From: CAMLFJ01 sp040902305
Lineage (GTDB): Bacteria > Methylomirabilota > Methylomirabilia > Rokubacteriales > CSP1-6
Direction: 5' to 3'
DNA length: 64,000 nt
Assembly (NCBI GenBank): GCA_040902305.1
Contig: JBBDXN010000106.1
Coordinates: 37,575-101,574 of the forward strand
Shown in pieces: positions 50,241-59,459 of this stretch. Both the position numbers and the translations under genes were made by a program. The notes beneath the pieces are model-generated. The model was given only the letters and a program-made list of their open reading frames with translations, did not search any database and was not told where the DNA came from. Positions within the stretch are counted from its first letter, which is position 1. Each line of letters opens with the position of its first letter.

Positions 50241-51817
50241 GCGGCACAGCCTGGAAATCCGACTCCCCGATGCTACCTGCCGGGAAGACCGAGCATGCCG
50301 TAGCCGGGATACGCATCGCCAAGAACGTTGCTACCAACTGGGCCTGGGTTGGCCTCGTCGCGATCGCCGGGTTCATCGTGCCCCCGCTCATCAACAGTCA
50401 GCTCGGCAAGGACATCCTCGGGATCTGGGATTTCGGTTGGGCCCTCGTGATGTACATCGCTCTCCTCTCGATGGGGGTGACCTCCGCCGTCAATCGTTAC
50501 GTCGCCAAGTTCCGCGCGGGCCGTCAGTGGCGCTCCCTGAGCGTCACCCTGAGCTCGAGCCTCGCGCTCCTGGCGACGAGTAGCGTTCTCGGGCTGGCCG
50601 CCGCCTGCGCCCTCGCCGCGTTTGTCCCACGGTGGCTTCCCGGCCTCACGAGCGACGGGATCTTCACGGCACGGGCCGTCATCCTCATCCTCTGCGGGAG
50701 CGCCGCGCTCCAGCTTCCCGCGCATGTCTTCAATGGGGTGATCACGGGGTTCGAGCGGTTCGACCTTTTGAACGCTACTCGCCTCGTTTGCGATCTCGGC
50801 GTCCTGATCGCCATGGTTGCACTCCTGTTGTCAGGATTCGGGCTCGTCGCCCTCGCCCTCGCTTCTCTGCTCGGCGAGGTTGCGGGTGGCCTGGCTCGGA
50901 TCTCCGTGGCGCGCCGGCTCTGCCCCCAGCTCCGGCTGAGCCCGAGGCTCTGTCGCCGCCGCACGATGGCCGAGCTTCTTCGCTTCGGGGGCAAGACGAT
51001 CGTCCACGAAACTGCCCGCGGCGGTCTCTACCAGATCAATGCAATCGTCCTCGCCGTCTTCGTGGGCCCTGCCGCGCTCGCGGTCTACGCTCGCCAGCGC
51101 GCCCTGGTCATGCTCCTCACGCGCTTGCTCAAGCAGTACGCCCAAGTGTTCACCCCGACGAGCAGCGACTTACACGCACGCGGCGACCTCTCGGCCCTTC
51201 GGCACCTCGCAATCACTTCAGCGAAGTACGGCTTCTACATCGCCCTGCCCGCCGTTCTCTTCTTGGCTCTGATGGGTGGTCCCCTCTTGCATGTGTGGAT
51301 GGGGTCCGACTACGAGGCCCCAACCATCCTTACCGTGCTGACCATGGGACACCTCGCCGTCCTCCCACAGATGGGTCTCTTTTCCATCCTCATCGGCATG
51401 GGCCGCCACGGAGTTCCCGCCGCCGTCGATGTCGTCGCCCTGTTCGTTAGTGCCGCGCTCACCTGGTCGCTGCTCAGCTCGGGCGTCGATTCTCTCTTGA
51501 GCGCAGCCTTGGGTCTAGCCTTGCCGTTCGCACTGAGCGGTGGCGTCGTTCTGCCCCTCTATGCTTGCCGTGTTCTCGGTCTTAGCCCATGGCGCTATCT
51601 CCGCGAGGTACTTCCGGGTCCGCTCCTCGCGTCGATCCCGTGCGCCGGCTCCCTGTTGGCTGCCAGAGCCTTCATTGACGCCGATCCTGCGTTCGTGCTT
51701 CTGGCCGGGACCCTGGTTGCCGCCACGGTCACCACCACCATCTACTGGCGCTGGGTACTTCCTCCGCAGCTCCGGGAAGCCTTCATCAAACGCTTGAGCG
51801 GCCACTCCGATGCTTGA
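50237..51817 (+). CDS. Polysaccharide flippase (Wzx-type, MATE/MOP superfamily)
   Basis: This 526-residue protein has about 14 helices and the MOP-like N-terminal region ATNWAWVGLVAIAGFIVPPL and LGIWDFGWALVMYIALLSMG, with RYVAKFRAG marking the first cytoplasmic loop. It flips undecaprenyl-linked repeat units across the inner membrane. Its 3' end overlaps a following fragmentary frame by 8 bases. Together with the Wzy- and Wzz-like proteins the locus follows the Wzx/Wzy pathway. Confidence 0.87.
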   Translation: MSGTAWKSDSPMLPAGKTEHAVAGIRIAKNVATNWAWVGLVAIAGFIVPPLINSQLGKDILGIWDFGWALVMYIALLSMGVTSAVNRYVAKFRAGRQWRSLSVTLSSSLALLATSSVLGLAAACALAAFVPRWLPGLTSDGIFTARAVILILCGSAALQLPAHVFNGVITGFERFDLLNATRLVCDLGVLIAMVALLLSGFGLVALALASLLGEVAGGLARISVARRLCPQLRLSPRLCRRRTMAELLRFGGKTIVHETARGGLYQINAIVLAVFVGPAALAVYARQRALVMLLTRLLKQYAQVFTPTSSDLHARGDLSALRHLAITSAKYGFYIALPAVLFLALMGGPLLHVWMGSDYEAPTILTVLTMGHLAVLPQMGLFSILIGMGRHGVPAAVDVVALFVSAALTWSLLSSGVDSLLSAALGLALPFALSGGVVLPLYACRVLGLSPWRYLREVLPGPLLASIPCAGSLLAARAFIDADPAFVLLAGTLVAATVTTTIYWRWVLPPQLREAFIKRLSGHSDA

Positions 51818-52130
51818 CATTTCGCAGACTGCTCCCCCCAGGACGCCGTGGCGTGACCACCCCGACACGCCAAGCTCTTGGCCCGGAGGCACACCGGCAG
51901 ACACCGAGCTTCGTATACGAGAAGTAGAATCAGAAGGAATCGTGGGGCAGGCCCAGTCGCCGCCCGCGCACGACAAGATCGCTCTTCCGCAGTTCCTGGT
52001 CATTGGTGCGCAGCTGGCTCTCCTCGCACTGGTCATCCGTCAGTTCGAGGTCGAGAGCAACGCCTTCCTGCGGGTCGCCCTTCTGGCCTTCGCCGGATTC
52101 GCGCTGCACGCGTTTCTGCCGTTGCGCTAC
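51810..52130 (+). pseudogene. N-terminal fragment of an MBOAT-type membrane protein
   Basis: In one frame the sequence reads LPQFLVIGAQLALLALVIRQ, then FEVESNAFLRVALLAFAGFA and LHAFLPLRYA, which I recognise as the N-terminal helices of MBOAT-type proteins in exopolysaccharide loci. It stops matching near 52130, where rearranged acyl-CoA dehydrogenase sequence begins. The body of the gene is absent. Confidence 0.5.
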
Positions 52131-52684
52131 GCCGACGCTTCCCAGGATCGCCGTGATCGGGAGCCGGACGTCCTCGAAGACGAACTCGCCCAGCGGGGAG
52201 CTCCGGATGCCCATCTTTTCGAAGCGCTGACTGACGTGGAGTCCCTGCGAATCCCGCTGGCCTGCTCCAGAAGCTGCTCCATCGCTCCCACGTGGCTCGC
52301 GAACAAACACGTCCGCTCCCAGTCCATGGCGAGCACGCGCGCACTCGTACCCAGTTTGGGCAGGTCATTGGCAAATTCCAGGCCGTCTCCCACCACATCG
52401 CGGACATGAAGGTCCAGCTCGAGGCGGCGCGACTCCTCGTCTACCGGGCCGCTTGGCGGCTCGGCCGCTCGAGAAGCGTCTCGATGGATGCGTCGATGGC
52501 AAAGCCTTTCGTGAGCGAATCGCTTGTCAAGGCGGCCCTGGACACAGTGCAGATCTACGGCGGCTACGGCTACATGGCGGAGTACGAGGTAGAGCGCACG
52601 TTGCGCGACGCCATCGGCAGCACGATCTACTCCGGGACGTCCGAGATGCAGCGGAACATCATCAGCCGCTGGCTTGGTCTCTGA
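52131..52684. pseudogene. Scrambled acyl-CoA dehydrogenase relic
   Basis: Three consecutive pieces of one acyl-CoA dehydrogenase are present. Piece A lies on the minus strand at about 52131-52259 (RFEKMGIRSSPLGEFVFEDV). Piece B lies on the minus strand at 52262-52327 (MDWERTCLFASHVGAMEQLL). Piece C lies on the plus strand from about 52335 to the stop at 52684 (QFGQVIGKFQAVSHHIADMK; ending SGTSEMQRNIISRWLGL). In the intact protein the order is A, B, C on one strand, so A and B are each inverted in place. The gene cannot be expressed as such. Confidence 0.65.
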
Positions 52685-52691
52685 TTCCTGT

Positions 52692-53648
52692 ATGCCGGCC
52701 CGAACCCTCCCGGCTCGGCCCACCTCACCGATCAAGACCCTTGCATATATCCTTTCCCCGAGCTTTTCAGGTTCGACATTGTTGACCTTTCTCTTAGCGA
52801 GGCATCCGGCGATCGCTACAGTCGGAGAGCTCAAGGCCAGGGCGCTTGGGGATATCGACCAATATCCATGCTCTTGTGGGCAACGGATTCGCACCTGCAC
52901 TTTTTGGGCAACGGCTTCCCGGGCTCTAGTTGATCGTGGCATCCAGTTTGAGGTAGGCGGCTTTGGTACCCACGTCTCCCTGCCCGGCAGCTATCTGCGA
53001 GACCGCCTCCTGCAATGCGGCCTTCGCGGGCCCGTATTCGAAACTTTCCGCGACCTGCTGATCCGTCTTGATCCAACATGTAATAGCCACTTACACCGCA
53101 TCCTCCAACGCAATGTAGCCATTGCCGAGGTGGTCGCGACCATTCAAGGGGGGTCACTCTTCCTTGATGCCTCGAAAGATCCTCTGCGACTGCGATACTG
53201 GCTGAGGCACGGACCGTGGCCCATCAAGGTCATCTGGCTCCGCCGGGACGGGCGAGGGACCACGTGCTCCTTTATGAAACACCACAACCTGCCCATCGAG
53301 GCGGCCGTACGCGAGTGGAGGATCGCACAGGAAGAGTGTGAGCGCGTCGTCCGCTATGTGCCCCCCCTACAATCGTATCGACTAACGTATGAGGATTTGT
53401 GCCGAACTCCACGGGCGCTCCTCGAAGACGTCTTCGACTTCTTGGAGATTGATCGTGCCCCGGTCGAAGAAGATTTTCGAGCGATCGAACACCATATTCT
53501 TGGCAATGCAATGCGGCTAAGCAACAGCCGGGAGATCACCCTCGATGACGGTTGGCGTGACCTCTTGAGCACTAAGGACCTGGCGATCTTCGATCAGCTT
53601 GCAGGAGACGCCAATCGACGCAGCGGGTACAGCAGTAGTCAACAATGA
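52692..53648 (+). CDS. Sulfotransferase-domain protein
   Basis: This 318-residue protein has the PAPS-binding 5'-phosphosulfate loop SPSFSGSTLLTFLLARHP near residue 18, Cys-rich CSCGQRIRTCTFW near residue 57 and the 3'-phosphate region KVIWLRRDGRGTTCSFMKHH near residue 180. It may sulfate a sugar or lipid. The ATG at 52692 gives the standard start; a TTG at 52674 lies in the previous relic. GC content falls from this gene onward relative to the upstream cluster, suggesting separate acquisition. The next gene overlaps it (ATGA). Confidence 0.8.
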   Translation: MPARTLPARPTSPIKTLAYILSPSFSGSTLLTFLLARHPAIATVGELKARALGDIDQYPCSCGQRIRTCTFWATASRALVDRGIQFEVGGFGTHVSLPGSYLRDRLLQCGLRGPVFETFRDLLIRLDPTCNSHLHRILQRNVAIAEVVATIQGGSLFLDASKDPLRLRYWLRHGPWPIKVIWLRRDGRGTTCSFMKHHNLPIEAAVREWRIAQEECERVVRYVPPLQSYRLTYEDLCRTPRALLEDVFDFLEIDRAPVEEDFRAIEHHILGNAMRLSNSREITLDDGWRDLLSTKDLAIFDQLAGDANRRSGYSSSQQ

Positions 53649-54448
53649 CAACCTCCAACGTCTCCCGACGGATCCGAGAGAGCATCCGCGCCCTTCACCT
53701 CATGCGACGAGCCGGGGTGACGCTCTCAAGCATCGCACTCTTTCCTCTGAGACGTCGGCTCCCACGAGGTTGCACGAGGCTCGATTTCCAGAACGGTCTC
53801 TGCATAGTCGCTCCGCGCGAGGACCGGCTTTTCTCGCTACTAAACGAGATCTGGCTGAAGGAATGCTACGACCGCTACGCGCATGCGAATGCAGGCGACA
53901 CGATCATCGACGTCGGCGCCCACGTAGGAATCTTTACGATTCGGGCGGCGCAGAAGTGGCCACGGGCAAGCGTCATCGCCGTCGAGCCTTCGACTCGGTC
54001 CTTTGCGTTCTTGTGCCAGAACGTATCTCGAAACAATCTTTCGAACGTGACACCGCTTCAGGCGGCGTGCGCGGGGAACAGCGGAAGGACCACCCTATAC
54101 TTGAAGCCCGGCCACGACCAAGCGAACACCCTCTACCGGCCAAGCGCCGACTGGCGGCCTCAGGCCGATGTCGAGCTTCTTTCTCTCGATGATCTCTTCT
54201 CCCGCTGCCGCATTCAGTCCTGCGCACTGCTCAAGCTGGACTGCGAAGGGGCTGAATACGATACGCTCTTTCAGGCAGGGGACGAGACCCTTGCACGTGT
54301 CCGCCAGATCGCGATGGAGTACCATGTCGGACCCCGTGGTGAAGGACCCGAGCACCTAGTCACTTTTCTTACGCATCGCGGCTTCAAGGTCGATCCCCCT
54401 GAGCCAATGGTGCACTGCCAGGGATACCTCCGAGCCAGCCGGCCATGA
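53645..54448 (+). CDS. FkbM-family methyltransferase
   Basis: This 267-residue SAM-dependent methyltransferase has motif I TIIDVGAHVGIFTIRAAQKW near residue 88, then VIAVEPSTRSFAFLCQNVSR near residue 112 and LLKLDCEGAEYDTLF near residue 196. FkbM enzymes O-methylate sugars or polyketide hydroxyls; here a sugar of the exopolysaccharide is likely. It overlaps the sulfotransferase gene. Confidence 0.87.
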   Translation: MTTSNVSRRIRESIRALHLMRRAGVTLSSIALFPLRRRLPRGCTRLDFQNGLCIVAPREDRLFSLLNEIWLKECYDRYAHANAGDTIIDVGAHVGIFTIRAAQKWPRASVIAVEPSTRSFAFLCQNVSRNNLSNVTPLQAACAGNSGRTTLYLKPGHDQANTLYRPSADWRPQADVELLSLDDLFSRCRIQSCALLKLDCEGAEYDTLFQAGDETLARVRQIAMEYHVGPRGEGPEHLVTFLTHRGFKVDPPEPMVHCQGYLRASRP

Positions 54449-54545
54449 ACGGCTGGCTCCCCTATTTCAACCTGATCGCTCCCTTCTTCACTTGCAGCCG
54501 ATCTCAATCACCGCAGTGGCGACGGCTCTCGCCCTAGATGACAAC

Positions 54546-55694
54546 ATGAGCTCCACGCCCAGCATCTGCGTTGTTCAACTCGCGGCGTACAACGTACTTT
54601 CGCGTCGGGACGACCTTCGCCATATTGGCGGGGCTGAGGTGCAAATGGTGAGTCTGGCCAAGGCCCTGAAGGGCATGGGTTTCCCGGTGACGTTCGTCAC
54701 CTGGGACCACGGCCAGCGAGACGGTGAGATCCTTGACGGACTCAAGGTTTACAAGTGCTTTGCACCCAATGACGGTCTGCCGCTTCTTCGCTTCCTGCAC
54801 CCTCGCTGGACGATGCTCAACTCTGCGCTACAGCGCGCAGATGCCGATGTCTATTTTCAATCGTGCGCGGACTCTCTTACGGGGCAGGTTGCACTGTGGG
54901 CACGCCGCCACCGTCGGCGCTTCGTCTTCTTTGTGATGCACGACTGGCATTGCATCCCAGAACTTCCTGGCCTCCGAACACGGCGTGAGCAACTACTCTA
55001 CCGATATGGTTTACGAGCCGCCGACTGCATTGTCGCCCAATCCATACGCCAAAAGGCACAACTGGCACTTTGGCCGGGGATGAACAGCACGGTCATCTAT
55101 CCCACGGGGGGCCGCCAGAGCGATCAGCTGCCCCTCGCCTCCTTCTCCGACCATCGGCGGCCACGTGTTCTCTGGGTCGGTCGCTTGGCCAAGGTGAAGA
55201 GGCTCGACTGGCTATTGGAGATCGCGCGCGCGCTGCCCGAGTGTGACTTCGATGTTGTTGGGGGTGCAAACTCGACTGATGTCGATGCCGAACGCTTCCT
55301 ATGTCGGGCCCGCGAGTTTCCAAACATCACGCTCCACGGCGCCGTTCCGCACACTTCTATGGACCCCTTCTACCAAAGCGCCTTGGCCCTGCTGTCGACT
55401 TCTAGCGCTGAGGGTTTCCCTTCAGTGTTCATAGAAGCATGGAGCTGGGGGCTCCCTGTAGTGGCCGCACTGGATATCGACGATCTAATCTCCCACAACA
55501 ACTTAGGCATAGTGGGACACAGTGTTCCGGCTTTGGTGGAAGCACTCCGCAGCGTCTTCAAGTCACGCGAGCGTTGGACCTATCTGAGCCGGCAAGCACT
55601 CGGCCACTACGTCAGATCCCATAGTCCAGCCATTGCGGCCAGGACAATGTCTCGCATATTGATGGCTGGCTCGAAATGGTCGAGCGACGCCTGA
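54546..55694 (+). CDS. Glycosyltransferase family 4
   Basis: This 382-residue GT-B transferase shows GGAEVQMVSLAKALKGMGFP near residue 30, RVLWVGRLAKVKRLDWLLEI near residue 204 and the GT4 C-terminal motif SSAEGFPSVFIEAWSWGLPV near residue 288 with the E-x7-E pattern. The ATG at 54546 fits the family start; a TTG at 54492 is in frame. It should add one sugar to the repeat unit. Confidence 0.88.
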   Translation: MSSTPSICVVQLAAYNVLSRRDDLRHIGGAEVQMVSLAKALKGMGFPVTFVTWDHGQRDGEILDGLKVYKCFAPNDGLPLLRFLHPRWTMLNSALQRADADVYFQSCADSLTGQVALWARRHRRRFVFFVMHDWHCIPELPGLRTRREQLLYRYGLRAADCIVAQSIRQKAQLALWPGMNSTVIYPTGGRQSDQLPLASFSDHRRPRVLWVGRLAKVKRLDWLLEIARALPECDFDVVGGANSTDVDAERFLCRAREFPNITLHGAVPHTSMDPFYQSALALLSTSSAEGFPSVFIEAWSWGLPVVAALDIDDLISHNNLGIVGHSVPALVEALRSVFKSRERWTYLSRQALGHYVRSHSPAIAARTMSRILMAGSKWSSDA

Positions 55695-55712
55695 TCACAG
55701 AGGCCGAGAGTC

Positions 55713-56708
55713 GTGCTGCGGGCGTCTAGCATCACCGCTCGGCCCCTCGGCATCGCCCGAGACAAGACGGGCTGGTGGCGTCGCTACGCGGAGTTCGCCA
55801 GGGCAGCCGGGATCGACTTCGAGATCTTCGAGATGGAGCGCTCGGCCTGGGTCGACACCGTGAAGAGGTTCCAGGTAGTTCTATGGCGCGCCAATCTCGA
55901 TCCGCCGTTCTGCGAGGAGGCAAAAGAAAAGATCTACTTCATCGAGCATTTTCTCGGACGCCGCGTCGTCCCTAACTGGAATACATTCTGGCACTATGAC
56001 AACAAACGAGCCCAAGCATACCTCTTCGAACTCCAAGGTATTCCGTCGCCACCAACGTTTGTGTCGTATTCACAATCGGAGGCAAAGATCTTCGTTCACA
56101 CCGCCGGTTTTCCACTGGTGTCGAAGAGGGCCGATGGTGCTGCCTCGTCGAACATCCGGTCCCTGCCGTCCGCTGCCTCCGCCACCACGGAAGTACGCAG
56201 GGCTTTCTCTCAACCGTTCTGGGGCAAGGCCCTCCGGCGACTCGGAATACAGTTGCATCTCACACCGCGCTCACAGAGCGGCTATGTCCTGTGGCAGCAG
56301 TTCGTCGCCGCCAACGATCGAGACCTCCGGATCACCGTAATAGGCAAGGACCGGGTGTTCGCGTTCTGGAGAAACAATCGCCCTGGTGATTTTCGGGCGA
56401 GTGGCAGCGGGTCGATCGACTATGCCGTCGACGCCGTCGAGGAGGAGTGCCGATTCTGCCTCGAGGTATGCCGTCGAAATAACTTCGATACCATGGCATT
56501 CGATCTCGTCTATCACCAGGGCCGTTTCGTCGTCCTAGAGATGTCGTGTGCCTACAACGACGAGGCAATCTACAGAGCGCCTGCTCACTTTCTCGCCACG
56601 GACGGCGGGACGGAACTTCGCCGGGTGGAAGGCCACGTATGGCCCCAGGAGCTCCACATCAATCACGTACAGAACCTCCTCGCCGAACGCCCGAACACAA
56701 CCCCGTAG
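55713..56708 (+). CDS. ATP-grasp-like protein
   Basis: This 331-residue protein starts on GTG. Features compatible with an ATP-grasp fold are NKRAQAYLFELQGIPSPPTF near residue 97 (the N-terminal domain end), GFPLVSKRADGAASSNIRSL near residue 132 (ATP-binding Lys), and EMSCAYNDEAI near residue 277 matching the metal-binding ExNxR-like end. It could join an amino acid or similar acid to a sugar or lipid. Assignment is tentative; neighbours suggest a tailoring role in the surface glycan. Confidence 0.55.
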   Translation: MLRASSITARPLGIARDKTGWWRRYAEFARAAGIDFEIFEMERSAWVDTVKRFQVVLWRANLDPPFCEEAKEKIYFIEHFLGRRVVPNWNTFWHYDNKRAQAYLFELQGIPSPPTFVSYSQSEAKIFVHTAGFPLVSKRADGAASSNIRSLPSAASATTEVRRAFSQPFWGKALRRLGIQLHLTPRSQSGYVLWQQFVAANDRDLRITVIGKDRVFAFWRNNRPGDFRASGSGSIDYAVDAVEEECRFCLEVCRRNNFDTMAFDLVYHQGRFVVLEMSCAYNDEAIYRAPAHFLATDGGTELRRVEGHVWPQELHINHVQNLLAERPNTTP

Positions 56709-56782
56709 CCGGGCGATGAGAACGGGCACTTCCAACTCGGCGGTGATGAATGAGCGGGGGCGATGCAGAGCGGAGTGTCCCC

Positions 56783-58015
56783 TCAGCCACGTCCCGCCTC
56801 GATCGGCGCGTGGCGCGCGCGACGTGCCTGGAGCGCCTCCGAGAACACTCGCCCGGTCTTCTCGGCAAAACGGGAAGCGGTGAACTCTTGCTCGACCCAC
56901 CGCCGGGCCTGTCGGCCCAAGCGCTGCCGCAGCGTCGGGTCACCATGCAATTGGCAGAGCCGGTCGGCAAGCGCAGCTTCGTCACCCAGCGGAACGACAA
57001 AGCCCACCTCGCCATCTGGGGCCACCAGGGCAGCGTCACCTGCTGCGGTGCTGACTACCGGGATGCCGGAGGCCATGGATTCGAGCAGGACGTTCGGGGT
57101 GCCCTCGAACAGCGAGGTCAGTAACGTGACGTCGCACGCCGGATAGATCTGCTCGACATCGTCGCGATTGCCTAGGACGACACAGCGCTGTTCGAGCCCG
57201 AGCCGCTTGATCAGGTTCATCATCTGCTGCTTGTGCCCATCGGTGGTTTGCTTGGTCTCGGAATCGCCGAGGAGCAAGAGCCGGGCGCTGGGGGCGCGCG
57301 CGAGGAGGCGAGTCATGACCCGGAACGCCAGCGCGTGGTTCTTCTGCGGCTTGAAGCTGGCGAACATCCCGACGACGTACTCGCCGGTCCCCAGCCCTAG
57401 CGCCTGCCGGACCGGGACCCCGTCGCACGGCGTGAACCGTTGGACGTCGACGCCATTGTGGACGACCCGGTAGATCGCTGGATCGCGCCCGAGAGCCCGG
57501 CTGTTGAAGGCCGCTCCCGCGTGAGAGTTCGCAATGACGAGATCGACGCAGCGGCGCGTGAGCCAGTAAGCGACGAGGCTCCAGCGCTTCCACTCGTGGC
57601 TGCTATTGCGCTCGGATCCCACCACGACACGGGTTCGGGCCACCAAGCCAGCCACCGCCGACGCGATCTCCGCGTCGAACAGGTAGCCCTGCACGACGTC
57701 GATCTCGAACCGTCGAAGCAGCCTGACCAACCTGGCCACCACGGTGGCGTCCCACTTGTTCTGCTTCTCGATGACGTGGAGCCGGCGCTCTCGGTCTCGC
57801 AGCGTGGCTCCCAACGGGTTGTAACGTGACAGTGAGCAGACGTGGACGTCGAACCGCTGTGGGTCCAGGGTATTGGCGAGCTCGACGACTTGGCGTTCGG
57901 CACCCCCGTAGCAAAGCGAGCTTACAACCAGGAGGACCCTGACCCGGTCCCCGCCCGCGCAGGAACCCGGCGCCGCCGGCAGCGGCTCGGGGGATAGAGA
58001 CGGGGCGCCACTCAA
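56783..58015 (-). CDS. Glycosyltransferase family 4
   Basis: This 410-residue GT-B enzyme shows SSLCYGGAERQVVELANTLD near residue 32, GMFASFKPQKNHALAFRVMT near residue 218 and SLFEGTPNVLLESMASGIPV near residue 303. It starts on TTG overlapping the previous gene's stop (TTGA). Together with the upstream GT4 it forms a two-gene unit opposing the tailoring genes on the plus strand. Confidence 0.87.
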   Translation of the reverse strand: MSGAPSLSPEPLPAAPGSCAGGDRVRVLLVVSSLCYGGAERQVVELANTLDPQRFDVHVCSLSRYNPLGATLRDRERRLHVIEKQNKWDATVVARLVRLLRRFEIDVVQGYLFDAEIASAVAGLVARTRVVVGSERNSSHEWKRWSLVAYWLTRRCVDLVIANSHAGAAFNSRALGRDPAIYRVVHNGVDVQRFTPCDGVPVRQALGLGTGEYVVGMFASFKPQKNHALAFRVMTRLLARAPSARLLLLGDSETKQTTDGHKQQMMNLIKRLGLEQRCVVLGNRDDVEQIYPACDVTLLTSLFEGTPNVLLESMASGIPVVSTAAGDAALVAPDGEVGFVVPLGDEAALADRLCQLHGDPTLRQRLGRQARRWVEQEFTASRFAEKTGRVFSEALQARRARHAPIEAGRG

Positions 58016-59247
58016 TCGGTTGCCTCAGCCTGTCGTTCGGGCACTTCCAGCAACGCACCAAGGGCTTGCCGCCACCGACAGGTGATGGCGGCCCTGGTGC
58101 TCCGTTCCTCGATAGTCGCGCGGGCCTTACTTGACATCTGGCCCCAGGTGGCGGCGTCAGCCAGGAGCAACTGAATCGCCCGAGCGAACCCATCGAGATC
58201 GTCCGCGTCGATCAAAACACCATTGCCAGCCTGCACAACATCGCTCAGATCGCCAACATTTGAAACTACGGGCACGGCCCCGGCAGCCATCGCCTCCAGC
58301 ATGGCGATCGAGACCCCTTCCCATCTCGAAGTCAAGACGAGAACCTTAGCTTGTCGATGAAGGGTCTCGACGTCATACCGCTGTCCCATGAGCTCGATAT
58401 GTCGTTCCAGGCCGTAGCGGCCGATCATGTGGTCAATCAAAGCTCGGTCGGGGCCGTCGCCAATCATCACGACCCTCGGGGTTGCACCTAAGCGGACCAA
58501 CCGATAGATCACCTCGACGAAGCGGTCCGGCCTCTTGTATTCGGCCAAGCGCCCCACGAAGAGCACATCGATGTTTCGATGATCGAAAGGCAACACCGAG
58601 CTCGGATAGACCACGCTGCCAGTTATCTCTTCAATTGCCCCAGTGAATCCGTGCGCGCGCAAGTAGCTCCTCGCCTTGCCACCGCGTACGATCAGGAGAT
58701 CGAACTGACGCACCATGAATAGCACAGCGCGCTCAACCAGTTTCGAGGGTCGTGCCAGTGCCGCCAGCAGCCTGTTCTCCGCGTGCCAACCTCCGCCCTC
58801 CACCTCGAGCTGCCCCGAAGTCATCTGAAAGGATGATCTAGCGCCGGAAACCGCCGCGGCTACCAACGCAATCACACCTGCCGGAAACACATGATATCCA
58901 ATGCAGACTGATGGACTATGCCTGATCGCAACGTAGATACTCCAAATCAACTTTGCGCCGGCGCGCGACACGCCGCGTTGCAGCCACCGAGGTGGACATA
59001 TGCTCGTGACGTTCTCAATGTGTCCGATTGGCTCATCTGTAACAAGAAGCACCCGATCGATTCCTGCACCAGCGATTGGGCCGACATGTGCCGATATCCA
59101 GCTCGGGTTGTGGAACGTGCCGATGAGCATGATCGGAGACCGCCGCGGTCGCTCCGGTCGAAGGTAACGCAGCTTGCCTATGAAACCCGCCACGAAGTAA
59201 ATGAGCGTGAGGGCCACGAGAGCCGTCACTCTGCGCACTGCACTCAA
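58012..59247 (-). CDS. Glycosyltransferase family 4 with N-terminal helix
   Basis: This 411-residue GT-B enzyme has a hydrophobic N-terminal segment (ALVALTLIYFVAGFIGKL) that may anchor it, HVGPIAGAGIDRVLLVTDEP near residue 54, DVLFVGRLAEYKRPDRFVEV near residue 229 and TSRWEGVSIAMLEAMAAGAV near residue 308. The start TTG at 59247 is tentative. It is the first gene of the minus pair and sits near the IS256-type element. Confidence 0.85.
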   Translation of the reverse strand: MSAVRRVTALVALTLIYFVAGFIGKLRYLRPERPRRSPIMLIGTFHNPSWISAHVGPIAGAGIDRVLLVTDEPIGHIENVTSICPPRWLQRGVSRAGAKLIWSIYVAIRHSPSVCIGYHVFPAGVIALVAAAVSGARSSFQMTSGQLEVEGGGWHAENRLLAALARPSKLVERAVLFMVRQFDLLIVRGGKARSYLRAHGFTGAIEEITGSVVYPSSVLPFDHRNIDVLFVGRLAEYKRPDRFVEVIYRLVRLGATPRVVMIGDGPDRALIDHMIGRYGLERHIELMGQRYDVETLHRQAKVLVLTSRWEGVSIAMLEAMAAGAVPVVSNVGDLSDVVQAGNGVLIDADDLDGFARAIQLLLADAATWGQMSSKARATIEERSTRAAITCRWRQALGALLEVPERQAEATD

Positions 59248-59459
59248 TTCGATTTCTCGTGGCCCACCGCCGGGCTCGAGTTGGTTTCAGGGACCACGGT
59301 ATTTCGGGACTTGGGTCGCCCGCGCGACCAGCGGGGGTTGTCCCACCGGCTGTTGAACTTGGCTGAGTGCGGCGGCCGGGTGCACAGCATACTGCGCTCG
59401 CGACGGGCCTGAGATCGCCGAAGCGCGATCGGGGGGGATACCGACATAGCGCCCCCCCT

